Assembly (NCBI RefSeq): GCF_002776525.5 | Contig: NC_045443.1 | Coordinates: forward strand, 40,182,035-40,246,034 | DNA: 64,000 nt | Origin: Piliocolobus tephrosceles | Lineage: Eukaryota > Chordata > Mammalia > Primates > Cercopithecidae | Reading direction: 5' to 3' | Part shown: in pieces, positions 1-12,520 of the stretch | How positions within the stretch are numbered: the stretch's first letter is position 1 | How the letters are laid out: every line of letters begins with the position of its first letter | Position numbers and translations under genes: made by a program | The notes under the pieces: model-generated | Databases searched by the model: none | Seen by the model: the letters and a program-made list of their open reading frames with translations, nothing else | Told to the model about the DNA's origin: nothing

Positions 1-52
1 CTGACAGGAGGCAGAGCTCAGGCAGTAATGCAAGCAATGGGGGAGTGGCTGT
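1..52. mobile_element. MER1-type (hAT-Charlie) DNA transposon, left piece
   Basis: The first bases match the interior of the MER1 non-autonomous hAT family (a CTGACAGGAGGC...GAGCTCAGGC block). The element runs off the window edge and continues at 374 after an Alu insertion. Recognition is from memory of the consensus. Confidence 0.7.
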
Positions 53-72
53 AAATACAGATGAAGCTTTCA

Positions 73-354
73 GTGGTTCACACCTGTAATCCCAACGCTT
101 TGGGAAGCTGAGGCAGGCAGATCACCTGAGGTCAGGAGTTCGAGACCAGCCTGGGCAACACGGTGAAACCCCGTCTCTACTAAAAATACAAAAATTAGCC
201 TGGCATGGTGGCTGGCGCCTGTAATCCCAGCTACTTGGGAGGCTGAGGCAGGAGAATTACTTGAACCCAGGAGGCGGAGAGAGCCGAGAGCACGCCGCTG
301 CACTCCAGCCTGGGCACGAAGAACAGAACTCTGTCTCAAATAAATAAATATAAT
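73..354 (+). mobile_element. Alu (S-like), inserted in MER1-type element
   Basis: This is a dimeric Alu lacking about 10 bases of its 5' end and closing in a TAAATAAATA-type tail. It is flanked by an approximately 19-bp target-site duplication, AAATACAGATGAAG followed by CTTTCA at 53-72 and TTTCA at 360-373. The open frame antisense to it is an Alu artefact. Confidence 0.95.
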
Positions 355-373
355 AAATACAGATGAAGTTTCA

Positions 374-456
374 CCCACTCACCTGCTGCTCACCTCTTGC
401 TGTGCAGCCTGGTTCCTAACAGACCACGGACCAGTCACAGAGGTTGAGGACCCCTG
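374..456. mobile_element. MER1-type (hAT-Charlie) DNA transposon, right piece
   Basis: This continues the element at 1-52 and ends in GGACCCCTG, the degenerate terminal inverted repeat of the MER1 family. It contains the family's CTCACCTCTTGCTGTGCAGC block. Confidence 0.7.
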
Positions 457-469
457 CTATAAAGCATTT

Positions 470-939
470 GTGAATATGACTTTAGATTTCAATTGCAACT
501 AATCTTTAAGAAACTATCACTTTTTGAATTTTGATGTAACATAAAAGATGAATATTCACAACTACTAAAATGGCTATTCAAATACTCTTCCCTTTTGCAA
601 CTATATATGTGTATGAGACCAGATTTTTTCGTACACTTCAACTGAAGCAGCAAATCACAACAGATTTGCCAATCTAGCTAACTTCCGTGAAGCCAGACCT
701 TTAAAAGATGTTCAAAACTGTCAAACAATTCTACTTTTATAACTAACTTTTGGAAGATGGTAGCCATTTTTCATAAGAAAATGGTTATTAATGTTATTTT
801 TAAATGAATTAATTTATATATTTCAGTTTTAAATTTTAATATGATAATTGTAAATAAATATAACTCACATAAACTCTTTCGGGTCCATAATTTTTAAGGG
901 TATAAAGGGATTCTGAGACCAAAAATTTGAGAATATCTG
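470..939 (+). mobile_element. hAT-type DNA transposon fossil with decayed transposase C-terminus
   Basis: The first half (about 500-720) reads, with stops and shifts, like the C-terminal dimerisation end of a hAT transposase. The second half is the AT-rich 3' tail ending GAGACCAAAAATTTGAGAAT. The same tail recurs at 57901-58371. The MER1-type element abuts it on the left and may have inserted into it. No intact transposase frame remains. The exact subfamily is not assigned. Confidence 0.6.
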
Positions 940-3720
940 CCACAGACAGTGCCCTGGAGATTCTGCTTTCAATCTGTTTGAGATCTCTTTTTTTCTTGAC
1001 TCTGTGTGATTGGTGAACACTTGGAAGTGGAAGTAACTCAACATTTATTGAGAGAGCTTACTAAGTGTTCGTTCATTCATTCCCTTTTTCCAACTGCCTA
1101 TTTTTATAAACCTGCATGAATAAATGAATCCTGCTTTCACTTTGCTACCCAACAATAGGACAAGCTCCTTTTTGTTCTGAATCCTCATTTCCCATTGATA
1201 AGGTGTCAGAGTAATAGCGGTTATTACAACAATTTAAGAGAATTGTGTAAGGATCGATAAACAACAAGATCAAATTCACAAATGTATGTACTTCTGCAGA
1301 GCATTCTGTCTTAATAAAAACTGAAATTGACTGGGGTGACAGTTCTGCTCTGCAAGTGACTACCCAGTGGGCTTTGAGTTTTCCCATTATAAGACACAAA
1401 GCTTTAAGAGCATAAAAACATTAAAACATTTGAAACAGCAAAAGTTAGAACTTGTTCTCCATCTCTGAATACTTGTGAAGAAGATTATAATGAACAATCC
1501 CTTATCTTAAAGAAAAAAAAAAAAAAGGCTGATTTCTTTCTTTGCTTTGAAGCTTCTGATTATTTCTGGCTGTTTGCCTCACATTTTGATCTTTGGATAA
1601 AGATGCTGTCCCCAGGGCTCCTTTCCTTCTGAGGTCCACTAGGAAAATCTTTCTGAAGGCTTTTACTGTGATTTTATATTTAACACCTGGCTGCTGAAAA
1701 ATTTCAGGAAATTCAGTTGCAAAGCTCTAGGGTCGTCTGCAGGAAAATGTTTGAGACATGCAATGGAGTGGCGCTGGGGGCAAAAAGTGACAGCAGTGGC
1801 AAGGACTCAGGGCAGGCCCTGTCCCTTGGCTCCCTCCTGGCCTGTGGCATTACAGTGCTTGCAGGCTCAGCCTTCCCTACACACAGACAGTTCAGTGGGC
1901 TGGTTCATGGGAGGTCACTAGGAGGTACTTTGGGACGGGAACAGGCTTCTCGCTGGAACTGAGTTGAGATCATTCCCTTCTTTTCTGTTATAAATTTTGT
2001 CAATTTTGATTATATATTATAGGTCAGAGGACATCATTCTTTTCAAGACAAAATTTAGTTTCTGTGAAATTTTGATTGTAAAATAGTTTTTCTCCTTTTC
2101 TTTTCAAATAGTATTATTTTTAAATGGTTGTTTATTTTAGATTGAATTAAATCAAGCCTAGTAGAAAAGGATTTTTATGTCTGCTTATTTTAATGTGGTT
2201 GCTCAAATACCTTTAAAGCAATTTATATAGTAATCTTCCAAAAGTTTCCTTTTCCTGCTTGCTTTTACTTATAAAAAATAGTATGTGCGTGTCAATGTTT
2301 TATATTAATTTTACATTTTTTGCAATCCTTTGGAAAAAATCATTTTCCTCTAATCAATCCTTCAGCAGCTGAAAAATGTATGCACAATTAGATATGAAAT
2401 ACATGAGTGCCCTCTTTTGTCCACCTCAAAGTAAAACAGTTTTAGTAATCAAATTCTTTCTTTCTTTAGTGGTAGGATATAAAATCAGCCATATTTAATA
2501 ATATAAGCTAAATTATTTGTCTTCTCTTTTTGACAATATGATGTGTAAATACATGATATATTTCATTAAGACGATGAAAATTTGCTGGAAGAAAATAATT
2601 TTAAAGTGAATACAATTTCCTTCATAGTCTTTGTAACACAACACTATTACAAGCTTCAATTTTGAAGAGCGGCAGATCTCAGGGGGTAGATTGAATTCAA
2701 GTAAGCCTAGCTTTTAAAATAAGTTTCATTTTCCTCTTGAAAAGGTAACTGAAATGATTGCAGTGGAAGGAAGTTCTATGCTCCCGCAGTTAAATCTGTC
2801 CGCAGTAATATTCTGATTTTCATTGTTCTTGCACAAATTGAGAAAAAGCAATACAAACATGCCCGTTTGTTGGAGCCAGTAATTTCTCATATTGCTGCTC
2901 TATAATGGAGATGCACAAAAGAGCATACTATGGTATTATTAATTAATTTTCCATTTCTATAGCACTAGGTATCTTCCTCCAGAGGTTACTGAATCAGACA
3001 AAATGTACATAAGTCTTTGTGCTTGATATGAAAGGCCAACTATGAGTGGAAATTTCAGGATAAAAAGATCTTAGATCAGAAGAAACTCAATGAACAGGGC
3101 TAACGTTCATGCCATATTCATGAGGATAATGAGGAATGCCCTGCCATGATTTTAGGAATCATATGCCACTTCAATTGCATTTCTTTGAGAATTCCAAGTA
3201 AGAAAGCATTAGGCCCTGTGAAGATGCCTCCTAGAATCTCCAGTGAGGCAGTTTCCACGCTAACTCCTTCACATCCTATGAAAAATGTTTCCCCAAAGCA
3301 TGAAGGAAAGTTATATTTATTAGAAGGATTTTACAAAAGAGCAGCTACAGGTTTAAATCTAAGAATACACACGCCCCCCCTGCTCCCATCCCCCACCCCA
3401 CCAGTGTTTCACATTCTTGTCAAGTGTGCTGGTTGCCAAGTGAGAAATCTTAGTGCTACTACCACTGCACATGTGGTGATGACTTGCACCAAGTCCTAGA
3501 AGTACTACTAAGGATCGAGTCTGTCCACACAGGACAGAGCGAGTCCCTCAGTAGTTGGCTGTGGCTGTTTGCAGAGTCTAGAGCCACATGTTCAAAGATG
3601 GCCTAATGTTCTGAGATACACTGTTAGTAATGTTATTTGAATGCTTTCAATATTATATTTCACTGGAGAAGTTCTACCAGGTTAAGTGTTAACTAGATTT
3701 TCTGTTACTAGAGGTGCGAC
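940..3720. other. Unique AT-rich DNA, no gene seen
   Basis: No recognisable gene is present. There is a weak antisense L2-like scrap near 1038-1082, a short A-run at 1511-1524 and a small C-rich patch at about 3372-3400. Open frames at 1717-1962 and 3146-3499 show no motif, homologue or splice context that I recognise. Confidence 0.5.
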
Positions 3721-3724
3721 TCAC

Positions 3725-3930
3725 CTGCTATTGTGCTTTTATCAGGAAAATTCGTAGAGTAGCTAGCATCCTCTTCACAACCACCCTATCAGGTAGAAAA
3801 TATTACCATCTCCGTTTTACACAGAGTAGTTAAGTAATTTCAGCAGTGTACATGGCTAAATTCACTAGCTGAGGCTATAATTTGAACTCAGGCTGTCCAG
3901 CTCCAGACACTGCTGGACAATGTTTTACTC
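3725..3930 (+). repeat. MIR SINE
   Basis: The order of MIR landmarks is preserved: a CATCTCCGTTTTACACAG block, TTAAGTAATTT, then TTTGAACTCAGGCTGTCCAG. Divergence is high, as expected for a Mesozoic SINE. Confidence 0.75.
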
Positions 3931-3954
3931 CAGTCTTTTTTTAATCACAAAAAT

Positions 3955-4175
3955 GTCTAGCTATTCTTCAAGGCACTATCATTAACTACCTTTTCTAAGA
4001 AGCTTTCTTGATTCTCTAATCTTTCCCTGTCTCATTTCTTAACTCTCATAACACTATTCTAAACCTTTTTCTAACACCAACGTTCTGATGTTGGTTTTAC
4101 TATTTATCCATTTATGTTTTTTTCTCTCCAACTAAACTGAAGGCTATCAGGCAGTATCTAGATGTAATTCATTTT
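3955..4175 (+). repeat. L2 LINE 3' fragment
   Basis: It resembles the L2 3' region, with an AAGAAGCTTTCTTGATTC block and, at the end, AACTGAAGGCTATCAGGCAG corresponding to the L2 AATGTAAGCTCCATGAGGGC segment. Confidence 0.5.
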
Positions 4176-4261
4176 CATAGAAGAAGGCATTTACAGATTT
4201 GCTGGTAAGGCATGAAATAGCATTTTAAATAAAGTTATTAGGCTTATAGTCTTTCATCAAC

Positions 4262-4350
4262 GCATTTGTTCATTCTACTAATATTTATTAAGTTTTAATG
4301 ATATGGCAGGCTTGCTTTTAGGTGCTGTGGTTACAGTGGTAGATACCTAA
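4262..4350 (-). repeat. L2 LINE 3' end
   Basis: It reads TTCATTCTACTAATATTTAT and then AGGTGCTGTGGTTACAGTGG. This is the reverse complement of the L2 3' end that carries the ATTTATTGAGCACC motif. Confidence 0.65.
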
Positions 4351-6117
4351 GTCAAACTGCAGGCATAGTTTTATGATATAGCTAATGATCAAATGTGATG
4401 AGATTTCTAGTCAAGAGTCTTTTATTAATGCGCGACCTTATTGTTAGTGGTTGGTTTTTAGTAGAAAAGTAACTTGCAGATCTACTTTACATCATTGTTG
4501 ACAGAGTAACTTAGAGAATATCCACTGTATGTAAGGAGCTTTCTGCAGAGCATCATAATATATAAAACTTAGAAGCATTGCGACAGAAGAAGGAAAAAAC
4601 CATTTTTACTACAGCAATGAAGAAATAGAATATAGAATTGTCTCATGTTTAAATATGGATGACCACTTGGAATGAGTTTCAGCTGACATTGCAAAATCTT
4701 TGGCAGAAAGCATGTGGAGTTCTTAAGGAGTAAAAATGAACCAAGATCCAGTTCTATTTCATTCATCCAGTAGATCCTCCCCCATGGGTTCAACTTGATC
4801 GGGAAAATTGCAACTTCTTTAACATTCTTGCTTTCTGGGCTAAGATTTCCCAAAGAATTATCTGTAAGGTTCTGTCCAGACCTGACCCTGTTTATCAGAT
4901 AAAATTAAACCAAATAACTTCAGGTTGTTTTGACTACTGATGGATGAGATTTGGAAAATGATAGTCTGGAATCAGTCCATGAGGAACTGCATTCACTTTG
5001 AGTTGACTGTGATTGTGTGTGGTATACCACTTTGATTGCTTCTATTTGGCCCCTCTCTATGGATAATTTCTAGCTAATTCAAATTTACAAAACAAATAAA
5101 ATAATCTGACAGCTTGTAAGGGTGGGAAAGGATGTTGGCTTATTTCCCTAAAGACTTATCTCATAGAAAGGCCATATTTTATATGAAAAAGAAATATAAT
5201 TCAACGTTTCACTGCCAGAAAAGGCTGCCAAAATTTTTATATTGTTCTGGGAAGAAAATGACCTTTTGCAATTTTCATTTACTCTTCCTTACCAAACCTA
5301 GGAGTTTATTCTTTTGGAGATGGAAACAGTATTGCAACATTTTCATGAAGTGAGTCTTCAAATAAAGTACAAAGAAGTTTCATTCCGCAAACCCCCAACC
5401 TCCTTCTTGTTTCTCAGTTCAGGTTTATTGTTGTCTTTAGCTCCTCTGCTCTCGGTTTTGGCTTCCTGATCACCTACATCATTTGTTTCTCTGTCCTTTC
5501 TGACCCTTCACCACAACATTGTGGTATTCACTATCAAAACATGTGGGCCAAAATGAGTTCATACTGACTACCAGAGTATGTAATTCCATAGGAATTTTAT
5601 GATCATTGAGCAATAATTCTTGTATATCTATCTATTTTACAAAATTATCTAGGAAGCAAATTATAATAGAGTATTTCCTCAGGACTCTTAATAATGTGAT
5701 CTATTTTGGAGAATTATCTTTCTATGCTGGTGCTTGAAATTTATTACCTCAATAGTCTTGACGGGCAAAAGGATGAAAGAGGTAGAACTGTTTAAAGTTA
5801 TTTTTAGCCTAAATCTAGGTTTATTACTAAAAATAGTTTCCTGTTGTGCCACCCTAGAGCATCCAAAGTAATCAGAGAGGCAATTAAATTGAAAGTCAAC
5901 AATCTGCTGAATACATATTTTGGTGTTATTTCATCCTACCCTAACCTTCTTTATATGTTCGGGCATCGGTAAGCGTAGTTCTCCTGTTCAGTAACTTACT
6001 GTGATTTTTTTTTCATTTGTTTTGTCCCGAGTCGGTTGCAGAAGGAAGTGGCTATTTAATGTAGGTCTCAGGGTGGTGAAAAATGAGTTAATATTTATTT
6101 ATTCCTATATAGATATT
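4351..6117. other. Unique AT-rich DNA, no gene seen
   Basis: Neither a gene nor a clear repeat is recognised. The open frames at 4569-4853 (minus) and 5132-5353 (plus) are short and lack recognisable motifs. Confidence 0.45.
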
Positions 6118-6127
6118 AAAGCATGCT

Positions 6128-6506
<379 letters not shown>

Positions 6507-6743
6507 TTACACACATTGTCTTTTTCAATGCTCAAAAACAACCCATGAGGAGGTTCACACTGCCTCTTATAAAGGAGCAAACTGCATCTTCAAGAGGATA
6601 GCATATCCTAATCCATCACTAATAAATTTTACCTCTTTAAATGCTACAATTCCAACCAATGATTTGTGCAACAAAAACTTTTCTCCACTCTAACTTCTCC
6701 TCAAATCATTCCTTTGCAAACATACAAAAAAAGACATACACAT

Positions 6744-7038
6744 GGACAGGCGCAGTGGCTCACGCCTGCAATCCCAACACTTTAGGAGGCCAAGGTGGGT
6801 GGATCATGATGTCAAGAGTTCAAGAGACCATCCTGGCCCACATGGTGAATCCTCATCTCTACTAAAATTACAAAAATTAGCTGGGTGTGGTGGCATGCGC
6901 CTGTAGTCCCATCTACTCGGGAGGCTGAGGCAAGAGAATTGCTTGAACCCAGGAGGCAGAGGTTGCGGTCAGCCAAGATCATGCCACTGCACCCCAGCCT
7001 GGCAACAGAGCAAGACTCCATCTCAGAGAAAAAAAAAA
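6744..7038 (+). mobile_element. AluSc-like element
   Basis: Full-length Alu. It has the Sc-like combination GTCAAGAGTTCAAGAGACC and a two-base shortening at AGCCTGGCAACAGAG. The target-site duplication AAAAAGACATACACATG is exact at 6727-6743 and 7040-7056. Confidence 0.95.
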
Positions 7039-7056
7039 AAAAAAGACATACACATG

Positions 7057-8447
7057 CACATGTGCACACACTTAGAATATTGTATACCTACACCACAAGG
7101 CTCAAGGAAGCCTTCCATCCTGAAATGCAAATGCAATTAAGCATCTCAATTAATTCATAACCCTTAATAGCATAGTTCAGACATCAATGTGATTAACCAG
7201 TAACTGCAGCCCCTACATGGTGTTTCTTCACTTGCTAAGGTTGGGTGTGGTCGCTATTGTTTCTCCCCATGCCTTTCCCTTCCCACATCACCAGCTTCTT
7301 GATTGAGTTGTCTTGGCTACACTTGGTTATTTTTCCTATGGATTCTAATAATAAGTCAATTATAGAGGCCTGGCAGTTGGGGAAATGACTTTGGTAACTC
7401 CCGTCTGCACAGTATGAGTCCAACTAATGACAGAACAGAGCATTTACTTTCTTTCCTTTGTTCATTTTGTTATTTTTCCTGCAATCCAATGAACCCTTTC
7501 TTTCCTAATTAGTTTTCTGCTCAGCAGCTTATCAAGTTTGTCTCTTCCAAACTAAACACATCAAACAACTCTAGATCGTTGTCAAGCGACAAAGTTAAAT
7601 CATTTAGGGAGGGGGTAAAAATAGCTCTAACTCAATCTCTACTGGGCTTTGGGGAAATCTAAAACATGTTCATTTTTCTTTCAAATTGGCTGCCTGGTTT
7701 CATTCTTCACTTTCTAGCATGACAGTAAAGTGGATTATTATTTTTTTTTTTTTATCAACAGCGTGGCAGCATTTAGATAGGGTGGAGGCAATCCTATTTT
7801 CCTATTTCACTGGATGAAGACAAGCAAAACAATATGCTTTGTCAGTATGGATATTTCTCTACCAAGATAGTCCCCAGCATGGTTCTATATAAATGTTATT
7901 AAACTCCACATTAAACAGCCTGTGTGTGTGCGTACTGAGCCCAGAAGTGCCTGACAGCTAATGAATAAACATATACTTTATTTCTAGCAAGGCTTTTTTA
8001 AAGGATATGGTGCCTGAAAACTTTTGGCAAAAAGATTCACTTACTTTTTATTTTAAAAACGCATATGCTCACATGGAAACATAAGTAAACCAAGCAGAGT
8101 ATCACTCCAATTCTTGAGTTTATAAATAGGTAAATCTCTTATGATTTTGCCTGAAGAAAGTCAAAGAGATGCCACCTTCTTCAGTTCAGAGAAAATGCTG
8201 CTGCGGCATGTCTTACTCCAGCCCCACATTGAAGAGAGAGCTGCGTGTCCTTTATTCAGCTGGGCACTCTCCAGAGGGGTCTTATCTCTTTTTCAAACAC
8301 ATGGGCTTGTGAATACAAAGTTCAAAGGGCTTCCTAAAGCACAGCCATTTTAGTCCTTATTTGGAAAGAGAAATGTAGATGTACATATAGATCTAAAACA
8401 AAGACAGCAGGTTTACCCAATGTAGTTTGGAGCTGGAATTTTCATTC
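7057..8447. other. Unique DNA, no gene seen
   Basis: No gene or clear repeat is recognised. There is a short T-run at 7740-7753. The frames at 7235-7423 and 8141-8353 are short and unremarkable. Confidence 0.45.
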
Positions 8448-8484
8448 CGCGCGCGTGTGTGTGTGTGTGTGTGTGTGTGCACGC
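8448..8484. repeat. (CG)n(TG)n alternating tract
   Basis: This is a 37-base uninterrupted alternation of pyrimidine and purine. It has four CG steps, then about twelve TG steps, then CACGC. Such tracts are polymorphic microsatellites and are the classic sequence class able to form Z-DNA. Confidence 0.95.
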
Positions 8485-9980
8485 TTACATTGTTTTACTG
8501 CCTTATCATGTATATGCCCAGATTAAACAGCTTACCTTCTTTTAGCATCACGGTGGAATGAAGGAATACTTACAACTTTTTCGTCTCACTACAATGAATT
8601 TGTTATAGACTTCTCCATAATTAACCTGTGAGATCTCAGTTCATCCACAGTCAATGATAGCACAGACAGCTCCTTATTCTAAATGTATAGCACAAAGTTT
8701 ACACAAGCAAATAGTATACACTGAAAAAAATAAAACTAGAAAGGCAAATATGATGTAAATATATACTACATGAAATTTTCAAGGATGAAGGCTACTTCTA
8801 ACCACACCAAGGTGTCTCTGGTGTACCAGATGAGAAATATTACGAATGACTGAAGCTTACATCACCCCCCAAGTACAACAAGGCTTTTGAGGGCTAAATC
8901 CCTGTAACAATTCAGACACGCTGAGAAGGAAGTTTAGGGCAGTCAGGTTTGGTGACTGTCCCATGGACAATGTCCTGGGCTCATCTTTGCGTCATCACCT
9001 ACCCCTGGAACTGTGATTGACAACCGCTAAGCCTGCGACTTCGCGCCTCTTGATGAACTCTGCTTTAGAACAAAGCCATCATTCTAAGGAGCAGTTTAGT
9101 GTGCTGTAATGAACTGGAAGAAGGCAGAACGGCAGAACGTCAAGGCAGGGAGATACGGGCACTCTGCAGGAAAGCAGGGTCATTAAAAATAATGAGCAGT
9201 CTTCACTTCCTTCTTTTTATTAACTTTCTGAAAGGACAACCCAACGCTTTATTTTTTAACACAGTCTCCACTTTTACTAATATCCGTTAGCAGATGGCTA
9301 AACATTTTTCCACAACATGTTCCATAATACATGGGACTACGCTGCAAAACACTTAGGGTCTTTCCCCTTTTTTGCTTTGTACATCTTAGAACTGGCTTCT
9401 CTAATAACTGCCTCTAAGCTAAACAAGAATTTGTCATCCCTTCCACCTCTGAAATATACAAAAGTAACATTTTAGGGGAGAGCTGAAACCACAGAACAAG
9501 GGCAAACAAAAAGAGTTTAAATGCCCATCCTAAAGTTCCATTCATTCCAAATTTCTCCCTCAAACTGGCCCTGCAGTACTAATTCATGTCTAGGAATCTC
9601 TAGGAATGGTTTGGACACTTAATTGTTGGCACAGTTTTGCTTTAAAATTCTGATAGGAAAAGAGAAGGCTGAATGAACCGGACAGTTGGTAAAAGGCCAG
9701 AATTTTAGTCTTGAAGAGATTTCTAGTATGAATTATGAACCTAACTGTTCTGAGTTAGTGCTTTGTTCCCTTGGAGAATGGCTGCCTTAGTGCCAAATAA
9801 CAGAACTGAACCCTTTTTTTCCCCTTGTAGTTAATAACTTAAGCCAAGCTTTTGATCAAAGGGAAGGAAGCATAACTGCTAAGACTTAGAGAAATTGTCA
9901 GCTTGACCATAAGTCTCTCTGACCTATGGATCGAAGTGACCCAAGTTCCTATTAATCAAAGGGTGGGAGAGGAAGTAATA
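8485..9980. other. Unique DNA, no gene seen
   Basis: No gene or recognisable repeat is seen. A segment near 8920-9060 is less AT-rich than its surroundings but has no open frame of note. Confidence 0.45.
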
Positions 9981-9984
9981 TTGG

Positions 9985-10105
9985 AACACCTCTTACACAC
10001 CAGGCACATGTCAAATACTTCATTTACACTGTTCCATATAATCCTCACAGTAACCCCAAGAAGTTGGCATTTTTATCCATGAGTGATATTTCGAAAGTTA
10101 AGATT
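9985..10105 (+). repeat. MIR SINE, 5' part
   Basis: It contains the MIR run CACACCAGGCACATGTCAAATAC, then ATAATCCTCACAGTAACCCC and TTTTTATCCATGAG, in the correct order. Confidence 0.75.
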
Positions 10106-10107
10106 TA

Positions 10108-10290
10108 TTAATTCATTCATTAAATAAATATATATTGCACAATAAATATATTGTAGGTATGGTACCAGATGCTGAGGCTATAATGACAAACTAGACAGAC
10201 GCAGTGTCAGTTGCAGTGAAGTCTTACAGTTTAGTGGGGATGATAGCTATTGCATAAGTATTTATAAGCCTGATGAGCATTTTAGAAGGG
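10108..10290 (-). repeat. L2 LINE 3' end
   Basis: It begins with TTCATTCATTAAATAAATAT and continues through CCAGATGCTGAGGCTATAAT and TTACAGTTTAGTGGGGATGA. This is the order of an antisense L2 3' end, directly abutting the preceding MIR. Confidence 0.65.
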
Positions 10291-11282
10291 GAAGCATAAG
10301 GTGCTAAACAGGTATTGAAAATAGACTGAATTTTTCTCCATTCTTCAACACGTGATTATTGGAAGCCCCAAGATATCACTAGTTTTGAAGTCGACTGCAA
10401 ACTTTTGGCTTAGGAAACTAAACAGTGCTCTTATTAAGCAATAATCTTCCATCTCCTGGATGTATCCTTGATTAATAATAGTATCACTAATGGTGAAACA
10501 TGAGTGGAATATGCGTGATTGTTAACATTACCACAAATGTGTTTGCTTACTTAAGTAGAGCAAAGCTAAAATTCAACAAACAAGTGGTATCTATGATTAT
10601 AGATTAGTACACCCTAATAGAACTTTCTGTATTGATGGAAATGTTTTATATCCGTGCTATATATGGACCTTGGCTATTGAACATGTGAAAAGTTGGTCCA
10701 TGGAACTAGGGGATGCAATTTATTATTTGATTTGATTTTAATGAATTTTAATGTTAAAAGCTATATGTGGTTAGTAGCTACCATATTTAACAAGACAATT
10801 ATAGATAATTTTCATGGGGCAGAAAGTATCCTGAAACTTGCTCTCCCCATCACGGCATTTGGAGAGATTTGGGTCTAAGTCAGTCGGAAACCAAAAGGAA
10901 TCTCTTTCTTTTGGAGTCATACTGAGACTCTTCTCATCTAGAGGAACCCTATATTTTTGGGATGGCTTCAAGAAAGATTTAAGCAGTAACAAGAAACCAA
11001 CTTCAATCTAGACTCTAAGAAGATGCAACTACAAATAGATCTGGATTAGTTCTTAAACCAAACTATCCTACCAGTGTTAGTCAATTTGGAGATAATTCAG
11101 CATTGGCCCATTTCAGACAATAGCAAAATCCCAAGTTCCTCTGCAAACCCTCAAATATTGTGGATTTGGAGGCTAGATAGGGCCAGAGATAAAAGGGCAG
11201 ATTAATCTATAGTTATCTCAGTTACCCATAGGGGAGGAGGATTCAAGTTCCCCCAGGGTCAGAGCATGTCTGAAGGAAACAT
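10291..11282. other. Unique DNA, no gene seen
   Basis: No gene or clear repeat is recognised. The overlapping opposite-strand frames at 10693-10992 are chance openings. Confidence 0.45.
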
Positions 11283-11308
11283 CACACACACACACACACA
11301 CACACACT
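11283..11308. repeat. (CA)n microsatellite
   Basis: It comprises about twelve uninterrupted CA units followed by imperfect CA-rich sequence to about 11335. Confidence 0.95.
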
Positions 11309-11646
11309 CATACACATTAGCATATACACACACATGCCTTTGGGTGTTAGTGGATCAGACTTAATAACCATATGTGCCTGAGACAGTTTGCTAAGAGTTC
11401 TAATCAGGGAATGAAATAGAAGAGAGGTGATTTAAACCTAAAAAGAAATGAACTGAAATTGCTTTAGATCATTTTGCCAAAGCACACAACTCATTATCTG
11501 AGCTTGTTTTAAATAAGCAAATGTTATCTATCAAGCAATAAATAAAATTTGTCCTGTCAGATATTCAATTATTCAGTGACTTTACTACACTGCCACTTAT
11601 TTGGGCTCCCATGTTTGGTGGGTCTCATGGCCTAAAAGACTTGGTG

Positions 11647-11670
11647 TTTTTGTTTGTTTGTTTGTTTTTT
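11647..11670. repeat. (TTTG)n microsatellite
   Basis: It has four to five TTTG units, extended by T-rich sequence to about 11686. Confidence 0.85.
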
Positions 11671-11702
11671 GCTTTTTGTTTTTTAAATAACACATAGTCA
11701 GA

Positions 11703-11781
11703 TAGGTTGGTGCAAAAGTAATAGTGGACTTTGCCGTTACTTTCAATGGTAAAAACCACAACTACTTTTGCATCAATCTAA
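11703..11781. mobile_element. MADE1 (mariner-derived MITE), copy 1
   Basis: This is an 80-bp palindromic element with the MADE1 ends TAGGTTGGTGCAAAAGTAAT and its inverted partner CTACTTTTGCATCAATCTAA. About 28 of 36 arm positions are complementary. MADE1 hairpins are the established source of the miR-548 family, but nothing here shows that this copy is processed. Confidence 0.93.
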
Positions 11782-12206
11782 TACTTCTAATTTGCTCCTG
11801 GATGGCAATGACTTTTTTTTTTTTTTTTGGTGCTTTGGGTCTGCTGGCTGCTACCTCCTTAGCCAGCTACTTGACTCACACCCCAGCTATGAGTTGATCA
11901 CAACATCTCTAACATAACTGCAACTTACTAGTTACTCAGACATTCCTGGCAGTCTACCGCCTCCAGGGCTGCCGTAGAATGTGGCAGCCATATGCGGAAG
12001 CAGCAGGAATCAGTCACAATTATCTCTTGCTTTATTCTTAAGGAAAGAAAAGGAATCAGACCTTTAAAATTATGATACCTGTTTATTAGTATGCTTGCTA
12101 GTTGCCAATTATCCTCTTGAAAATTGGTCTTATGCAAGCACTATTCATTTTCAGTGAAAAATGGGTTTGAGGCATGACTGATAACAGATCAGTTTATGAG
12201 ATAGTA

Positions 12207-12284
12207 TTAGGTTTGTGCAAAAATAATTGCACTTGTTGCCATTAAAAGTAATGGCAAAACAGCAGTTACTTTTGCACCAACCTC
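12207..12284. mobile_element. MADE1 (mariner-derived MITE), copy 2
   Basis: It runs from TTAGGTTTGTGCAAAAATAA to the inverted end GTTACTTTTGCACCAACCT. The arms are less well paired in the middle than in the 40-kb copy. Confidence 0.93.
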
Positions 12285-12329
12285 TTAGTAATAAAAGCTT
12301 CCTTTCATTGGAAGCCAATAATGTACTAA

Positions 12330-12520
12330 ACATATTTAGCATATACCTTCATTATTATATCCCATTTTTGAAACAATTATTTCTATTTTTCAAGTGAAGA
12401 AACAACATCTATGAGCATTAACAACTTGCTGAAGGTCATATATGATACATTTGGAAGTCACAAACTCATTTAACCCATATAGCCTGAGCAGTTTCCATTT
12501 TGCTGTTCCATGTTTTATGA
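12330..12520 (+). repeat. MIR SINE
   Basis: A MIR-like order is visible: ATATCCCATTTTTGAAAC, TTCAAGTGAAGAAAC, AACTTGCTGAAGGTCATAT. Confidence 0.65.

Noticed and set aside
70..378. Minus-strand 102-codon frame
   Set aside because: It is the well-known open antisense frame of an Alu element. The same applies to frames over the Alus near 6812-7069, 19810-20043, 28749-29133 and 55671-56000.
2853..2870. ACAAAC...GTTTGT inverted repeat with a p53-like half-site AAACATGCCC
   Set aside because: Only one half-site is present with no second copy nearby. A 6-bp arm is expected by chance in 64 kb.
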